From assembly GCA_963575745.1 (NCBI GenBank), contig CAUYUJ010020615.1:648736-712735 (forward strand): DNA of 64,000 nucleotides. The letters run 5' to 3'. Origin of the DNA: Prorocentrum cordatum. Lineage: Eukaryota > Sar > Dinophyceae > Prorocentrales > Prorocentraceae. Within the stretch, counting starts at the first letter, position 1. Each line of letters opens with the position of its first letter. This document shows, one piece after another, positions 49,471-59,999 of the stretch. Under the pieces are notes generated by a model that was given only the letters and a program-made list of their open reading frames with translations, was not told where the DNA came from and made no database searches. Both the position numbers and the translations under genes were made by a program.

Positions 49471-49479
49471 TCCTCATTA

Positions 49480-49833
49480 TGCGACTATTCATAGAACTCA
49501 TCATCATCATCAGTCTCAACATCACCATCAACATCAACATCATCATCATGATGATCATCATCATCATCATCAGCATCATCATCATCACCATCGTCATCAT
49601 CACCATCATCATCATCAGCATCATCATCAGCATCATCATCACCATCATCATCATCATCAGCATCACCGTCAGCGTCAGCATCATCATAATCATCATCAGC
49701 AGCATCATCATCAGAATCAGCATTATCATCAGCATCAGTATCGTCATCCTCATCCTCATCCTCATCATCATCACCAGCATCATCATTATCATCAGCATCA
49801 GCATCAGCATCAGCATCAGCATCAGCATCATCG

Positions 49834-49867
<34 letters not shown>

Positions 49868-49990
49868 GGTCAACATAATCATTAGCATCAGCATCAGCAT
49901 GATCATCAGCATCACCATCACCATCACCATCAACACCACCCTGGTCATCGACCTCCTCATCATCATCATTACCATCACCACTACCATACT
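49480..49990. repeat. imperfect (CAT)n tract, about 0.5 kb
   Basis: ATC/CAT trinucleotides with scattered CAG and CAC variants. Both strands stay open (poly-Ile/Ser and poly-Met), which is a property of the repeat, not of a gene. Confidence 0.97.
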
Positions 49991-50096
49991 AAGATAATCA
50001 ACATCCTCCTCCTCCGCCTCTCAAAATCCAATTCATCCTATTTTCGTCGTCATCATCACCCACGTCCTTATCGATTGATCAGGTGCCACCGAGAAT

Positions 50097-50145
50097 GCTG
50101 AGCTGGCACGTTGGCCGGACTTGTCGCAGGCAGCTGGATACATAC
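50097..50145 (-). repeat. dispersed repeat, copy 2 (pair of 10583-10627)
   Basis: TATCCAGCTGCCTGCG then ACAAGTCCGGCCAACGTGCC on the minus strand; same orientation as the copy in gene 1. Confidence 0.65.
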
Positions 50146-50506
50146 ATCTATGCATACAAATCTATGTATACACAGATATGTACGTGCACGCGTGATGAAG
50201 ACTGTTATTTCGGGTGGCGCCGCTGCGCCTGCGCATCCACATTCCTCTTGTTCCGGACGAAGAGGTTGGTTACCCTTGGGGTAGCGAGGCAACAATGAGC
50301 GACAACGAGAAGTAGTGGACCAATGAAATGTCGCGGCGAACCCAACCGCACAGGATAACACCATCCCCCCTACTCCCTCCTCCCCCCCTCCTCCCTCCCA
50401 CTGCTCCCTCCCTCGCTCCCTCCATGCTCCATCCCACACACATCCCCTCTCCCTCCTCCCACCTAAACCTCCACTACTCTCGTCCCTCATCCGTGGCCCC
50501 TGCTCT

Positions 50507-50605
50507 GAAGTGGAACAAGAAGGGGGGACCAGCCCAGGAGGAAAGAAACATCGAGCTGGAATCGGCGATACGTCGCCGATAGATCGGTGAATCGGCCTCC
50601 ATATC
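50507..50605 (+). repeat. dispersed GAGCTGGAATCGGCGATA repeat, copy 2
   Basis: GGACCAGCCCAGGAGG, ATCGAGCTGGAATCGGCGAT and GTCGCCGATAGATCGG, truncated compared with copy 1. Confidence 0.8.
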
Positions 50606-50769
50606 AGTTCGGCACGTTTCCGGGCGGGGCAGGCTATCGGACCCTTCTGGGGTAGTTCTCTTATACATTCGGAATAACGCGTGTGACGTGAGGGGGTGTT
50701 GGCGGGGGGCAGGGTCACGGTGGCGGCGGCCGCGGCGTGCACCCCTCAAGGCACGACCGCAACACTGGA

Positions 50770-51065
50770 GCAAAATTCGCCTGTGTGCACCACAATCTCT
50801 GTGCAAACGACAGCGCCTGCGTGAACCATAGCAGTCACGTGCACTACACCACCACGTGGCCTGTGTACGCCATAGTGCCTCTGTGCATCGCAGCAGCCGC
50901 GTGCGCAACAGCGCCTGTGCACACGATAATGCCTGCGTGCAGCAGATCGCTTTCGTACACAACGGCGCCTGTGCACATCACAGCAACCGCGTGCACCACA
51001 GAGGGCTTGCGTGCACAACAGCACCTGTGCAAAACGCAACACATGTGCACACCACACCAATGACG
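50770..51065 (+). repeat. 18-nt minisatellite, degenerate
   Basis: Units of the type GTGCACACAACAGCGCCT alternating with GCGTGCACCACAGCAACC, about 16 copies with period 18 (higher order 36). Because the period is a multiple of three, all frames stay open on both strands. Confidence 0.8.
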
Positions 51066-51189
51066 CTTGTGCGCAGTTCCCGCGTGCACCACCAGAAGCT
51101 GCAGCAGCGGCAACAGTCTGCCCCACAACACCTCAATACCTGCGCACAATCGGCCGCCTTCGGACCACGTCGGTCATCGTCGTCGTCCC

Positions 51190-51330
51190 TCTCCGCCTCC
51201 TAATCCTCACCTCCTCCTCTCCCTCCTCCGCCCCTATCCCTTTTCCTCCACCTCCTCCTCCTCCTCCTCTGGTTCCTCCTGCTCCTCTTGTTCCTCCTCC
51301 TCCTCCTTCTCCCCCTTCTCCATTCCATTT
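51190..51330. repeat. CTC-rich tract
   Basis: CCTCCTCCTCCTCC and TGCTCCTC stretches over about 140 bp. Confidence 0.88.
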
Positions 51331-51429
51331 CCTTACAGACAAATCCTCCCTGTCGCACCCCGAGGCTGCTCGAAAGGGCGGGCCGGGCGCTTCGCCTGCG
51401 GCTTCCTCACCGCTTGCGACCCTGATACT

Positions 51430-52040
51430 CGAAAAATGGCAACAGTTTCACAAATGGAGGGTAGGTCGTTTCCAACATGACGTTCTCGCGTAAGCGCCGC
51501 GCAAATTCATTTCGAATAACTGCAAGAGATTCGCGGATTGAGGGCGGGTCGTTCTCAAAATGTGGCTCTCGCCGTAGCGCCGCGCAAATTCGCTCGAAAG
51601 AATGTTGGAGCTTCAAGGATTGAGGGCGGGTCGTTTCGAAATGTGGTTGTCGCCTGAGCGCGGCGAACATTCGTTTTTCCCTTGCGAGAAATTCGCGGTT
51701 TGAAAGCGGGTATGCTTTTTCAAAATGTGGCTCCCGCAGTAGCGCGGCGCACATTTGTTTAACAAATGCAAGAGCTTCAGTGATAGAGGGCGATTCGTTT
51801 TCAACATGTGGATGTCGCTTAATTGTGCGCACATTCGTTTCAAACATTTGCCAGGGCTTCACGGATTGAGGGCGGGTGGTTTTCGACATGTGGCTCTCCC
51901 ATTTCAGCGCAGCGTATATTCGTTCGAACAAAATGTTAGTGCTGCATAGATTGAGGGCGGGTCGTTTTCACAATGTGGCTCTCGCCTCAGCGCCGCGCAC
52001 ATATGCTCCAACACATTTACAATAGTTTCACTGGTTCTCA
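51430..52040 (+). repeat. 82-bp tandem repeat, about seven copies
   Basis: Unit starts (GGATTGAGGGCGGGTCG) fall near 51535, 51617, 51697, 51779, 51863 and 51948. Each unit continues TTTTCAAAATGTGGCTCTCG, then GCGCCGCGCA and CATTCGTT. The core is shared with the 93-bp repeat at 36813. Confidence 0.95.
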
Positions 52041-52345
52041 CGGATCACGTACCACAAATTGCGTTTTGGAGCGATTCAGGAGCGTCAGGGCGCAACAGTT
52101 ACGCTGATTCGCGGTGTTGATGTCCCAAGAATGGCTTTCTCGTGTGATTCAGCATCGCCAACACGTAACAGTCAGGTTAACTCGCGCCGTTGAAGTCCTG
52201 AAAATATGTTCTGGCACGCATCAAGATGTTCACGCGTTTACCCCCAAACGGGGCAATTCCCCGTGAAAATGGCACCTTGTAGGGGCCTATGAAGAGGGAC
52301 CTTGGGGGGAGGGTGTCTTTTAACATCGTTGACAAGTTTTAGGTT

Positions 52346-52412
52346 TACACTGGTCCTCCTCCTCCTCCTCCTCCTCCTCCTCCTCCTCCTCCTCCTCCTC
52401 ATCCCTCCTCCT
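52346..52412. repeat. (CTC)n microsatellite
   Basis: Long perfect CTC run. Confidence 0.95.
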
Positions 52413-52419
52413 CGCACTT

Positions 52420-52800
52420 CGTTTGACAGCTCTACATTTTGAATATGACTCGGATCCGCGAGAACTGCATGGAGGTCCCTACAAGGTCCTGTGGAAGCTA
52501 CAAATATTCAGGCCTGCGGCCAGCTTCCAGGCGTTACCGCTGCGAGGTGGGGGGCCGGGGGGAGGGTAGCGCTCCGTATCTCCGGGAGCAACAGAATTAT
52601 GTAGTCCCCATCGTACTTAAAGACTGCATCGCAGAAATAATTTCGAGCACCTGGAAGAGTGTCGAAAGATGTCGAAACAGTGTCGGGCGAGTGTCTCCCA
52701 GGGCCTGACACGTGAAACCCCTCGAGTTTCGGTACTTTTCTTAATCTTGGGCCTCAGTCCTCACTCCCTCGTTCCCCGCGGTTTGTCGCTTGACTGTTTT
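52420..52800. other. intergenic, nothing recognised
   Basis: No gene, RNA or repeat identified. Confidence 0.5.
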
Positions 52801-53425
52801 CGGCCCTAGATGGCCCAAAGACGGGCCAAGAGAGCCCCAAGAGAGTCGCCGAACGAGTCGCTGCACGATCGCTCCGAGTCGCCGAACGATCGCCGAGTCG
52901 CCGAGCGATCGCCCCGCGACGCTCAAGATGGCCCCCAGACGACCCAAGAGGCTTCCAAGACGCCCTGCCCAAGAAGGCCCCAAGAGGTCAACATCGTTGA
53001 TTTTCCGTTGGTTGTTGAAGGATCTTGCCGTTCTCGCCTTTTCGGCTTCCTGACGCTCCAAGACGGCCCACGAGGCCCCGAAGATCGCCCCGATACGGCC
53101 CCAGAGGCTCCCAAGAGGGGACCAAGAAGGCCCAAGAGAGCCCATGCGGCGCCCGCCCAGGACGGCCCAAGAGGGCCAAACGGCTGCCTCAAGATGGGGC
53201 CCAGATGGGGGAACCCGAGCGGACATTTCGATTCTCGGCCCCGAGGAGGCCCCTAGGAGGCCCCCAAGAGGCCCCCAAGAAGCTCCAAAGAGGCCCCGAG
53301 AGGCCCCCAGGAGGCCCCCGAGAGGCCCCCCGAGAGCCTCCTGAGAGACCCGACCTCCTCCTCCTCCTCCTCTTCCTCCTCCTCCTCCTCCTCCTCCTCC
53401 TCCTCCTCCTCCTCCTCCTCCTACC
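52800..53425. repeat. CCCAAGA-type array with core, then (CTC)n
   Basis: Array units to 53345, interrupted at 52985-53050 by a core (GATTTTCCGTTGGTTGTTGA, GTTCTCGCCTTTTCGG). Near 52850 a GTCGCCGAACGATCG subrepeat occurs. A CTC tract follows to 53425. Confidence 0.92.
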
Positions 53426-53485
53426 CGCAACCCAGGCACGGTGGTGGGATGGGCCGAAGGCCATCAGATAATGAGGAACGCTGGG

Positions 53486-53580
53486 GAGATCGAGCTGGAA
53501 TCGGGGCGTCGTTGCCGACAGATCGGCGATTGGATGGGCGATTGGAGGTCGATGCGTTCCCCCCCCTGAGCCTATCCCCC
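53486..53580 (+). repeat. dispersed GAGCTGGAATCGG repeat, copy 3
   Basis: ATCGAGCTGGAATCGGGGCG, GATCGGCGATTGGATGGGCG and GAGGTCGATGCGTTCCCCCC. Confidence 0.78.
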
Positions 53581-53624
53581 CCTAGCGTTGCCGATTCGTT
53601 TGCGGTCCACAGCTCGTCTCGGGA

Positions 53625-53750
53625 CGATTCAGACACCCCTGGAACGCCCTCGGCGAGGCGCAGCTGATGGAAAGCATCTCCGGGCTGGAAAACCGCCGAC
53701 AACCCACGAACACGCGCGAAAACCTCTGGGCTTGAACTGAAAACCTCGAG
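53625..53750 (-). repeat. partial copy of the 54340/61185 repeat
   Basis: CTCGGCGAGGCGCAGC and GGAAAACCGCCGACAACCC match the reverse complement of 54380-54470. Confidence 0.6.
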
Positions 53751-53954
53751 ACGCTGGCTGCCCCTAACTCGACTACACGCAAAGAGTCACCCTGCTTAAG
53801 GGTTACCTTTGGTGCGCAGCTTCTTGGGGGCCGCGGGGGAACCAAATACAAGCGCGCAGGACGCTGCTACCGCATCGCGTCCGGCGATCGGGGGGCCACA
53901 AATGGGCCCGCCGCACCAGAGGCCACTCCGCCGGAAGGGCACTCTTACGCTTAG

Positions 53955-54101
53955 ATGGGCATGTCCCCTACAGGCGGATTCTGGACGGAAAATGAACAAT
54001 ATGTAAACATACCACAAACACGTATTAGAAATTTCGTCCCCAGACTAATCCTTTTCAAACCTATGTTTGAATGCTCCTCCTGTGGAGGGACAGGCCCGAC
54101 T
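53955..54101. repeat. AT-rich terminal-inverted-repeat element, copy 1
   Basis: Ends resemble GGGCATGTCCCCTACAGG and CCTGTGGAGGGACAGGCCC. The interior is AT-rich with GTCCCCAGACTA. Same family as 59830-59988; ends more decayed here. Confidence 0.65.
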
Positions 54102-54339
54102 CAAGCCTGCGCGCGGTCGACTGAGGGCACCCCGCGGCGCACGGGCCTCGGGACCAGGGCCACGATCTTCACTATCCTGCGGCGGCGGGGCGCAAGCGCG
54201 GCGTGCCGCCGCCGCGAGGGCGGGCGCGGGCGCCCCCCGAGGGGCAACGAGGCCGCCCACGGCGCGGGCGCGGCCGTCCTTAGAGACAAGCGCGCTCCTC
54301 GTCTCGCAAATCGGCGGCGGCGGCGAGCGAGGGGGGGCG

Positions 54340-54645
54340 AGCGAGCGGCGAGCGAGGGGGGAAGTTTCGGGTTCGAGGTTGTCCGGCGTTTTCGGGCGCT
54401 TTCGTCGGTGCTCGGCGGCTGCTTTCCACACTAAGGATGCGCTCCAGCGGCTGCGCCTCGCCGAGAGCGTTCTGGGGGTGCTCGGATCGTCCCGAACGGC
54501 CGCGAGAGGCCCGAGTGATGACCCCAAAATCAGATTCGGCGGCGAGCGGGGGGAAGTGAGAAGGCCGCCGCCTTCTCAGAAGGCGGCGGGGCTTCTTCGA
54601 AACCCTCGCGCCTTCTCAGACGTTTTCTACGTCTTCGGGGCAGGC
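54340..54645 (+). repeat. dispersed repeat, about 300 bp
   Basis: Contains GCGAGCGAGGGGGGAAGTTT, GATGCGCTCCAGCGGCTGCG, CAAAATCAGATTCGGCGGCG and CGCCTTCTCAGA. An inverted copy is at 61185-61560. Confidence 0.75.
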
Positions 54646-54649
54646 TGAG

Positions 54650-55840
54650 AGCACTTTGCAGCAGGCCGGGGGGCCTCGAACGAGAGGGGGGGGAGGAGGG
54701 ATGAGAATAAGCGAGAGGGGCGGAGGAGAAAGACCTGTCGGGTAGTTCCCCCAACTTTGGCAGAATAGTCTTCTGGGATGACAGCACCGTCCAGGAAGAT
54801 GGTCAATGGTCCGAGGTCCGCACGTCTCTCTTCTGTTAGCGCTGGGCCCGCCTGGCGGCGCGAGGTCGAGCGCCGATCCAAGAACTCCGCTTGACGGTAA
54901 CGGTGCCCGCAAGAGTGTCCACGCGAGGGGACCAAGCGGGGCGGGGCCGGAGCGCCCGAAATAAACAAAACATCTGAAGCGGCAAGCAAGGGTATCGCGG
55001 CAAGGGTATCGCAGCAAATAATCCGAAGCGGCACGAGCTCCGCTTGCAGCTCCGAGAAAATAAATGTTTACGCCGTCCTTTCTCCTTCGATCCAGACGAA
55101 AGCCGTAGGATGTTGCGCGCCACGGGAAGGCCTCGAGGCATGCAAGCACCGAGCCACCACGCCGTCCAAAGCGCGCTCCGGTGCATGTGGGGGATGTTCT
55201 TTTGTCCTAGGTTCCCAGACTCCGGTGCGGCCAGCCGGGACTCCCAAACATTCGATGTCTTGATTAGCTCAACACGTGGTCACCCGGAGTCCCGACCCCT
55301 TTCCCATGGCCCGTCTTTCATCCCGAGCCGCTCCCAGACCCCCAACGTCCTGTTTTTCATAACCTCGTCCCCCAGAGGTCTGGACCCCTTCCCTGGGATC
55401 GTTTTTCATCCTGAGTCATTTTTCTTGACGGTCCCGAGGCCCAATAAGGGCCCCCGTAAGCGGAAAATAACAGACAAAACCTCCCGTCATGCTTGTTTCA
55501 CGACGCGAGGGGGTCTGGGTTTATTGATGGTCCCCGGGCCCGTCGAGGGTTCCCAGAGGCGGAAGGCTGCCTGCTGAAGCCTCCCGTCGTGCTTTGTTTT
55601 CACGGCGACAGCATGTCTGGGCTGGCGAGTGGGCTCGGCCCACCGGCGCTCCCCGCCATCCCACGGCCAAGGAGCGCTCCGGCGCGCTCATCCTGAAACG
55701 TTTTCAGCCGTGAGTGCCCTCCTCCCCCCTCCTGTCCTCTGCGGCGGCCCTGCCTTCCCGCGCAAACTCTCTTGCAGCCGAGCAATGAGCTCGCCGCGTG
55801 TCCCCGTGCGGATTGCCTGGAAGACCCAATCTGAAACTTC
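54650..55840. other. intergenic, no gene recognised
   Basis: Short repeats such as GCAAGGGTATCGCGGCAAGG (54990-55015) and CCGAGAGGC words. Open frames are Pro/Arg/Leu-rich without motifs. Confidence 0.5.
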
Positions 55841-55844
55841 GCAA

Positions 55845-55995
55845 CCCCGAGTTCCGGCGTACAGTCGAACCCTCCGCCTGCCAAAACACATAGAACATCC
55901 AAGGGTACCCTCCCCAGGGTGTACAAGACCATCCATCAAGCGTGAAAAACATTAGGGTACCCTCCCCGAACCGGCCTCGATCTTATACCTCAGTC
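55845..55995 (+). repeat. dispersed repeat, copy 1 (pair of 61785-61935)
   Basis: ACATCCAAGGGTACCCTCCC, TACCCTCCCCGAACCGGCCT and CGATCTTATACCTCAGTCCG; the second copy has the same order with about 80 percent identity. Confidence 0.8.
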
Positions 55996-55999
55996 CGAC

Positions 56000-56780
56000 T
56001 GTACTCGAGTCTTGCGATTCCCCGTCGCATGTCTGGGAGTGGTTCCCTGGCTGGGTGCGGCCGACCCAGCGAAGCGGTGTCGGTGCACGCAAGGCCCGCC
56101 CCGAGCGCCGTGCAGGGATGCGGGGCAAGCGGGCAGCGCGCCCCGCCTCTGGAAAAATCGGGCGCGCGCCAAGATTGGAGGGCAGCCGTCGCAATAAGCA
56201 GCCCGACAAGAGCGGAATCGTTTACGGTGACGGCATTGAATAAGGAACCCTCTGGATAAGGACTCCAGGGTCTGGAAGCTGGAACTCCAATCGTGGATCG
56301 GCCATGGCTGTCACCGCCGCCCTCATCAGATAAAGAACCGCCCAGTGTCGGGAAAAAGTCGGGCGCGCGCTGAGATCGGAGGGCAAAGAGGCGCCCTCGT
56401 CATTGACTGCCGATCAAGCCGCCCCAATCCAATCCAAAGACCCAAATTCGGGGTTAGGGGGGTACGAATTCCACATGTGCTTTTGTGAATGTTCCCCGAG
56501 GCCCCCCCCCCACTGGGAATGGAGGGCAAATTGGAGCCTTCGGGTTTTGGATTTAGACGCCAGAAGTTGCTTCGCAAACGCCAAGTATTGGGATCGGGGT
56601 ACAGTCGGACCGATTGGACAGGACACGCGAGAGGACACAAGACCCTTCCGAGGGCCACATTGCCACAGGAATGTAGGAAGCATAGGTCGCGAGACACAGG
56701 ACACAAGGGTACCCTTGACTTGGCAGGGTCGACCTGCTAATCTGGGCCGACTGTAGTGTTTTCCTCTTTTGAAACATGAG
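56000..56780. other. intergenic, nothing recognised
   Basis: No coding motif, RNA or repeat beyond a short AATAAGGAACCCTCTGGA word near 56237 that resembles the 57519 element end. Confidence 0.5.
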
Positions 56781-56792
56781 CTAAGAATCCGT

Positions 56793-56829
56793 GGATCTGG
56801 CGCGTGGGCGCCGCCAGATCCACGGATCG
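56793..56829. repeat. hairpin CCGTGGATCTGGCG
   Basis: 14-bp perfect arms (CCGTGGATCTGGCG and its complement) around a short GC-rich loop, 130 bp downstream of the EEP stop. Confidence 0.88.
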
Positions 56830-56956
56830 GGGGAAAACATATCCCCCGAGAGACGGAGCCACTGCCTCTGTACATGGCGAAACGGGACCCGTCGCCAATG
56901 CACGCGCCCCAATCCATGCCTGCGCTTCAGCGAGAAGGGGGGCGGACCCGCCTCGC

Positions 56957-59078
56957 TCACAGCCTTGGGCGGGCCCCGTCGGAGCTGGCCCACTCCAGGT
57001 CCACCACCAGCGGGAAGTGGTCGCTGCCGACTGCAGACCCGTCGACAGCCGCGCCGAGCAGCCGGAGTCCGGCGCCCGCCGCGCCGCGGCTAATGAAGGC
57101 GTAGTCGATGCGGTACATGGGACTAGATGCTCGTTCTGGGGACCTTCCTGGAGCCTCTCGCCCCGCTCATGCGTCGATGCTGCGTCGAGCGTCCGCCAGC
57201 TTGAATCGACCTTGAGCCGAACTGGACCCAAGCCACTTAGAGTCGAACAGGTCCGTCGGGTGGGCCCAAGGCTGGCGGCGCGCACCAGGGGGGTGGAGGG
57301 AGGGGGGAAGGCCTCTTACAACGAGGCTGCCTCTTAGAAGGCGCCAGCCTTACATCTACTGATACAGCCCGCGCCTTCTGCTAAGAAGCAGGGGTGCTTC
57401 TAAGAAGCCCTCCCCTCCCTAAGACGAAGCCAGGAAAAAGATAACATCAGATGAGGATCATTCGACAATCTCTGAGATCCGGCGGCTCTGGAGGATACAG
57501 TCGAGGTACTATCAGAGGCAACGCTAAATAAGGAACGAAGCCCCTTCTTGGCCCCAGAAGCGCCTAGGTGCACGAGGAATGATGGAAGAGGAGCCATGGA
57601 AGAGCTTAAGGAACAGCGCAGCGAGCCCCTTCCGCACCCGAGGCGTTCCTTATTTCAGCGTCTTGGCTGCAGCTCGGACGCCGCGGCCTTCTCAGAGCGT
57701 CCCGGAACGGTCTGAGAACGTTCTGGAACGCTCTGGAACGGATCTACCCTCGACCTAGCCCCGTCTGACTCCCCCCGCCCCCCTCTGCGCGTGGCTGAGA
57801 AGGGAGGTCCCCCAAAGGAGCCTCTAGATGGGCTGCCCCACGTGCGCGGTGAACTTGGCGGCCCCTGCCTCCAGAGCCCTTCCGTCGCCCGGGTGGGCCG
57901 CCCGGAAGGCGTCGACGTAGCCCTCCCGCAGCAGCATGCGGACGCACTCCGCGTCGGACGGCAGCGCCCAGCCGCTCTGCGCCGCCTCTTGCCATCGCTC
58001 GGACGTCCATTCCCTGTGCATCGTTCGGTTTCGCGCGTTCATCTTGCGCACGGTGCTCGAAGATGCTCACCGATGGTCCTCGTCGAGCACAAATGCGCAC
58101 GTCCGAGAGATGCCAAGGCCTTGTCCAGCACCGCTGCCCACTCCCCCTCGGTGTAGTCCTCCGCGCACAGGGCGTTGAGGTCGCCGAGGAGCAGATGGCC
58201 GGGTGCTGCCGGGAGTGGCCCCTGGCCCGTGGCGTCCCCAGCGCCTCGCGCCGCTCTGGGTCCCCGGGGGCCCTCTGCGCCTCGTGCCGGGTGCTCCTGG
58301 AGGCCACCGGGGCCTCCCCTGGGGACAACGTGGGCCAGGGACACCTCTGGCACAGCCCGAGATGAGGCGCGCCGCCCAGCCCCCTCATCTCGCGGATGAC
58401 GTGGTCCATCTGGAGCACGCGCTGCTCCTCGCTGATGTGGTCGAGGTGCGTGCAGAAGACGGTGAGGCCTCGGGGGGGCGACGCGTCCACGGCCTGCTCT
58501 TGCCCAGGGCACGACCCCTCCGCGGCGGCCGCCGGAGGCAGCTCCAACGTCGCCGAGAGCATCCCGCGCCCGATGCGGTGCACTTGGCCAGAGCCCCGGG
58601 GCCACTCCACCTGCGTCCCGCCCTCCAGGTGCACGTCACGGGTCTCGAGGATGGGCAGCCTGCTGATCAGCGCGTTCCCGTACGTGCCCCGTACGTGCCC
58701 AAAGAAGTGGATATCCGAAGCGGAACAACTGGGATAAACATTGATTACTGGAGCGCCGCGCAGATTTCTTGGATTGGCGCTGGACCCCCATCGCTGGTGC
58801 GCGGAGCGTGCCAGGGGCGGCGCCAGAGGCGCCGCCAGGCGGCCCAGCGCCAATCCAAGAAAATACGCGCGGATCCGAACGTTTATGTGTATACCATTCT
58901 TTCCTCTTCGGGAATATGCTCGGCGCCGATCGCGGCGGCAATCGCCTCGAGCCCCTTCGGGGACTTCTTGAGGTCCACCTCGTTGAGGCAGACCACAGTG
59001 GGCTGCAGCCTGCGCAGCGTGCTCCCCACTACGCCGACGAGCGGCTCGCCGCTGCTCGAGAACCCGAACACACCGCAC
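56957..59078 (-). CDS. endonuclease/exonuclease/phosphatase (EEP) family protein, at least five exons
   Basis: Exons (minus): a about 59078-58900, b 58728 to about 58375, c 58205-58101, d 57987-57834, e 57122-56957 (stop TGA). Junctions c-d (GT-AG, 113 nt) and d-e (GC-AG, 711 nt) are exact and in frame; b-c needs one base from a GC donor at 58376 or 58373; a-b is unresolved. EEP motifs in order: VVCLNEVD (metal-binding Glu), GHVRGTYGNALISRLPI, TVFCTHLDHISEEQR, LLLGDLNAL (Asp and Asn), GYVDAFRAAHPG, MYRIDYAFIS and SDHFPLVVDLEW (catalytic Asp-His). All active-site positions expected for this Mg-dependent phosphodiesterase fold are present. Substrate (nucleic acid, inositol phosphate or lipid) cannot be told. 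The N-terminus is uncertain: the LNEV frame has no ATG before about 59080, so an upstream exon is likely. Confidence 0.82.
57519..57667. repeat. MITE-like element inside EEP intron d-e, copy 1
   Basis: Ends AACGCTAAATAAGGAACG and CGTTCCTTATTTCAGCGT pair over 17 of 18 bases. Interior GAAGCCCCTTCTTGGCCC. Lies wholly in the intron 57833-57123. A second, decayed copy is at 59570-59718. Confidence 0.85.
58746..58880. repeat. inverted-repeat element inside EEP intron a-b, copy 1
   Basis: TTTCTTGGATTGGCGCTGG pairs with CCAGCGCCAATCCAAGAAA across an interior containing GCGCGGAGCG and GCCAGGGGCGGCGCC. A free copy lies at 60669-60786. Confidence 0.88.
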
Positions 59079-59162
59079 GTGCATCGACATCTGGAGGTCC
59101 GCGCGGCCTTCTTGGGCCAGCGCCGGCTCCCACTACATGAGGAGGAACGGGGACCGGCGCAG

Positions 59163-59312
59163 GGGGAGAGGCATCGAGCTGGAAGGCAACACAACGCCGA
59201 TACAGCGGCGACTGGCCCCCGACAGCAAATCCACACGCTCCCAGGCGGGGTGGCCCAACGCGCCCCTGTCGGTGATTCATGGGCGACTGGGAGTCGACGC
59301 ATCCCCCCTGTG
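59163..59312 (+). repeat. dispersed GAGCTGGAA repeat, copy 4
   Basis: GGCATCGAGCTGGAAGGCAA, GCCGATACAGCGGCGACTGG and GGGAGTCGACGCATCCCCCC; the full-length spacing is as in copy 1. Confidence 0.78.
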
Positions 59313-59569
59313 AGCCTACGGCAGGTTCGTGCGGCGTCGCCAGGCGCACAGGATTTTGACACCGCGTCGATCGCTCCACCTTGAATCGATCGCGGCCCCG
59401 AGCGTTCCAGGCTGAATACCGTCGGGTCCCGTGGCGCTGCCGTGCCCCATCGGTGCTCTCGCGTCGCTCAATCGATCGCATGGGGTTCCACCTTGAGAAC
59501 GCCTTCGCTGGCGCCGCCAGCGCGCCATCGCCGCGTGAACCTACCCTACAGTCGGGCCGCTGACAGAAG

Positions 59570-59718
59570 GAACGCTGAATAAGGAACGAAGCCCCCTCTT
59601 GGCCCTGTAAGCGCCTCCGTGCCCCAGGAGGGCAAGAGGAACAGCACTGGAGGAACCTGAGGAACACCGAGCCCCCTTCCGCACCCAAACTGCTCCTCGT
59701 TTCAGCCTCCTGGCTCTG
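59570..59718. repeat. MITE-like element, copy 2 (pair of 57519-57667)
   Basis: GAACGCTGAATAAGGAACGA, GAAGCCCCCTCTTGGCCC and GAGCCCCCTTCCGCACCC; the right end is decayed (CTCGTTTCAGCC). Confidence 0.78.
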
Positions 59719-59829
59719 CGTCCCCCCATGGCGCAGCCCCTGACCTCCAACCCTTCCCGCAGCGCGCTGCGCGGGCCGGCGGCGGCGGAGCCCCCGGGCG
59801 CCGCCAGGGGTTTTGAGGATGACCCTCAG

Positions 59830-59988
59830 GTCGGGCCCGTCCCCCCACAGGCCGATGTACCGAGGAACCAACAAAATAGAGGCAAAAAATATCCCCAAAT
59901 AGTTAAAAAAAATGCTAGAACAAAAATGGTCCCCAGACTATGTTTTGACAATTTTTGAACATCCCCCCTGTAGAGGGACAAGCCCGAC
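59830..59988. repeat. AT-rich terminal-inverted-repeat element, copy 2
   Basis: Ends GTCGGGCCCGTCCCCCCACA and TGTAGAGGGACAAGCCCGAC pair over about 20 bases with few mismatches. The interior is AT-rich, unlike the surroundings, and contains GTCCCCAGACTA. 159 bp. Confidence 0.82.
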
Positions 59989-59999
59989 GTAAGGTTACC

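Noticed and set aside
49480-49990. 172-codon poly-Ile/Ser and 173-codon poly-Met frames
   Set aside because: Pure consequence of the CAT trinucleotide tract, open on both strands.
57744-59090. Continuous 448-codon frame over the EEP locus
   Set aside because: It reads through at least two introns and carries the LNEV and GDLNAL motifs only in other frames; the exon model explains all EEP motifs.
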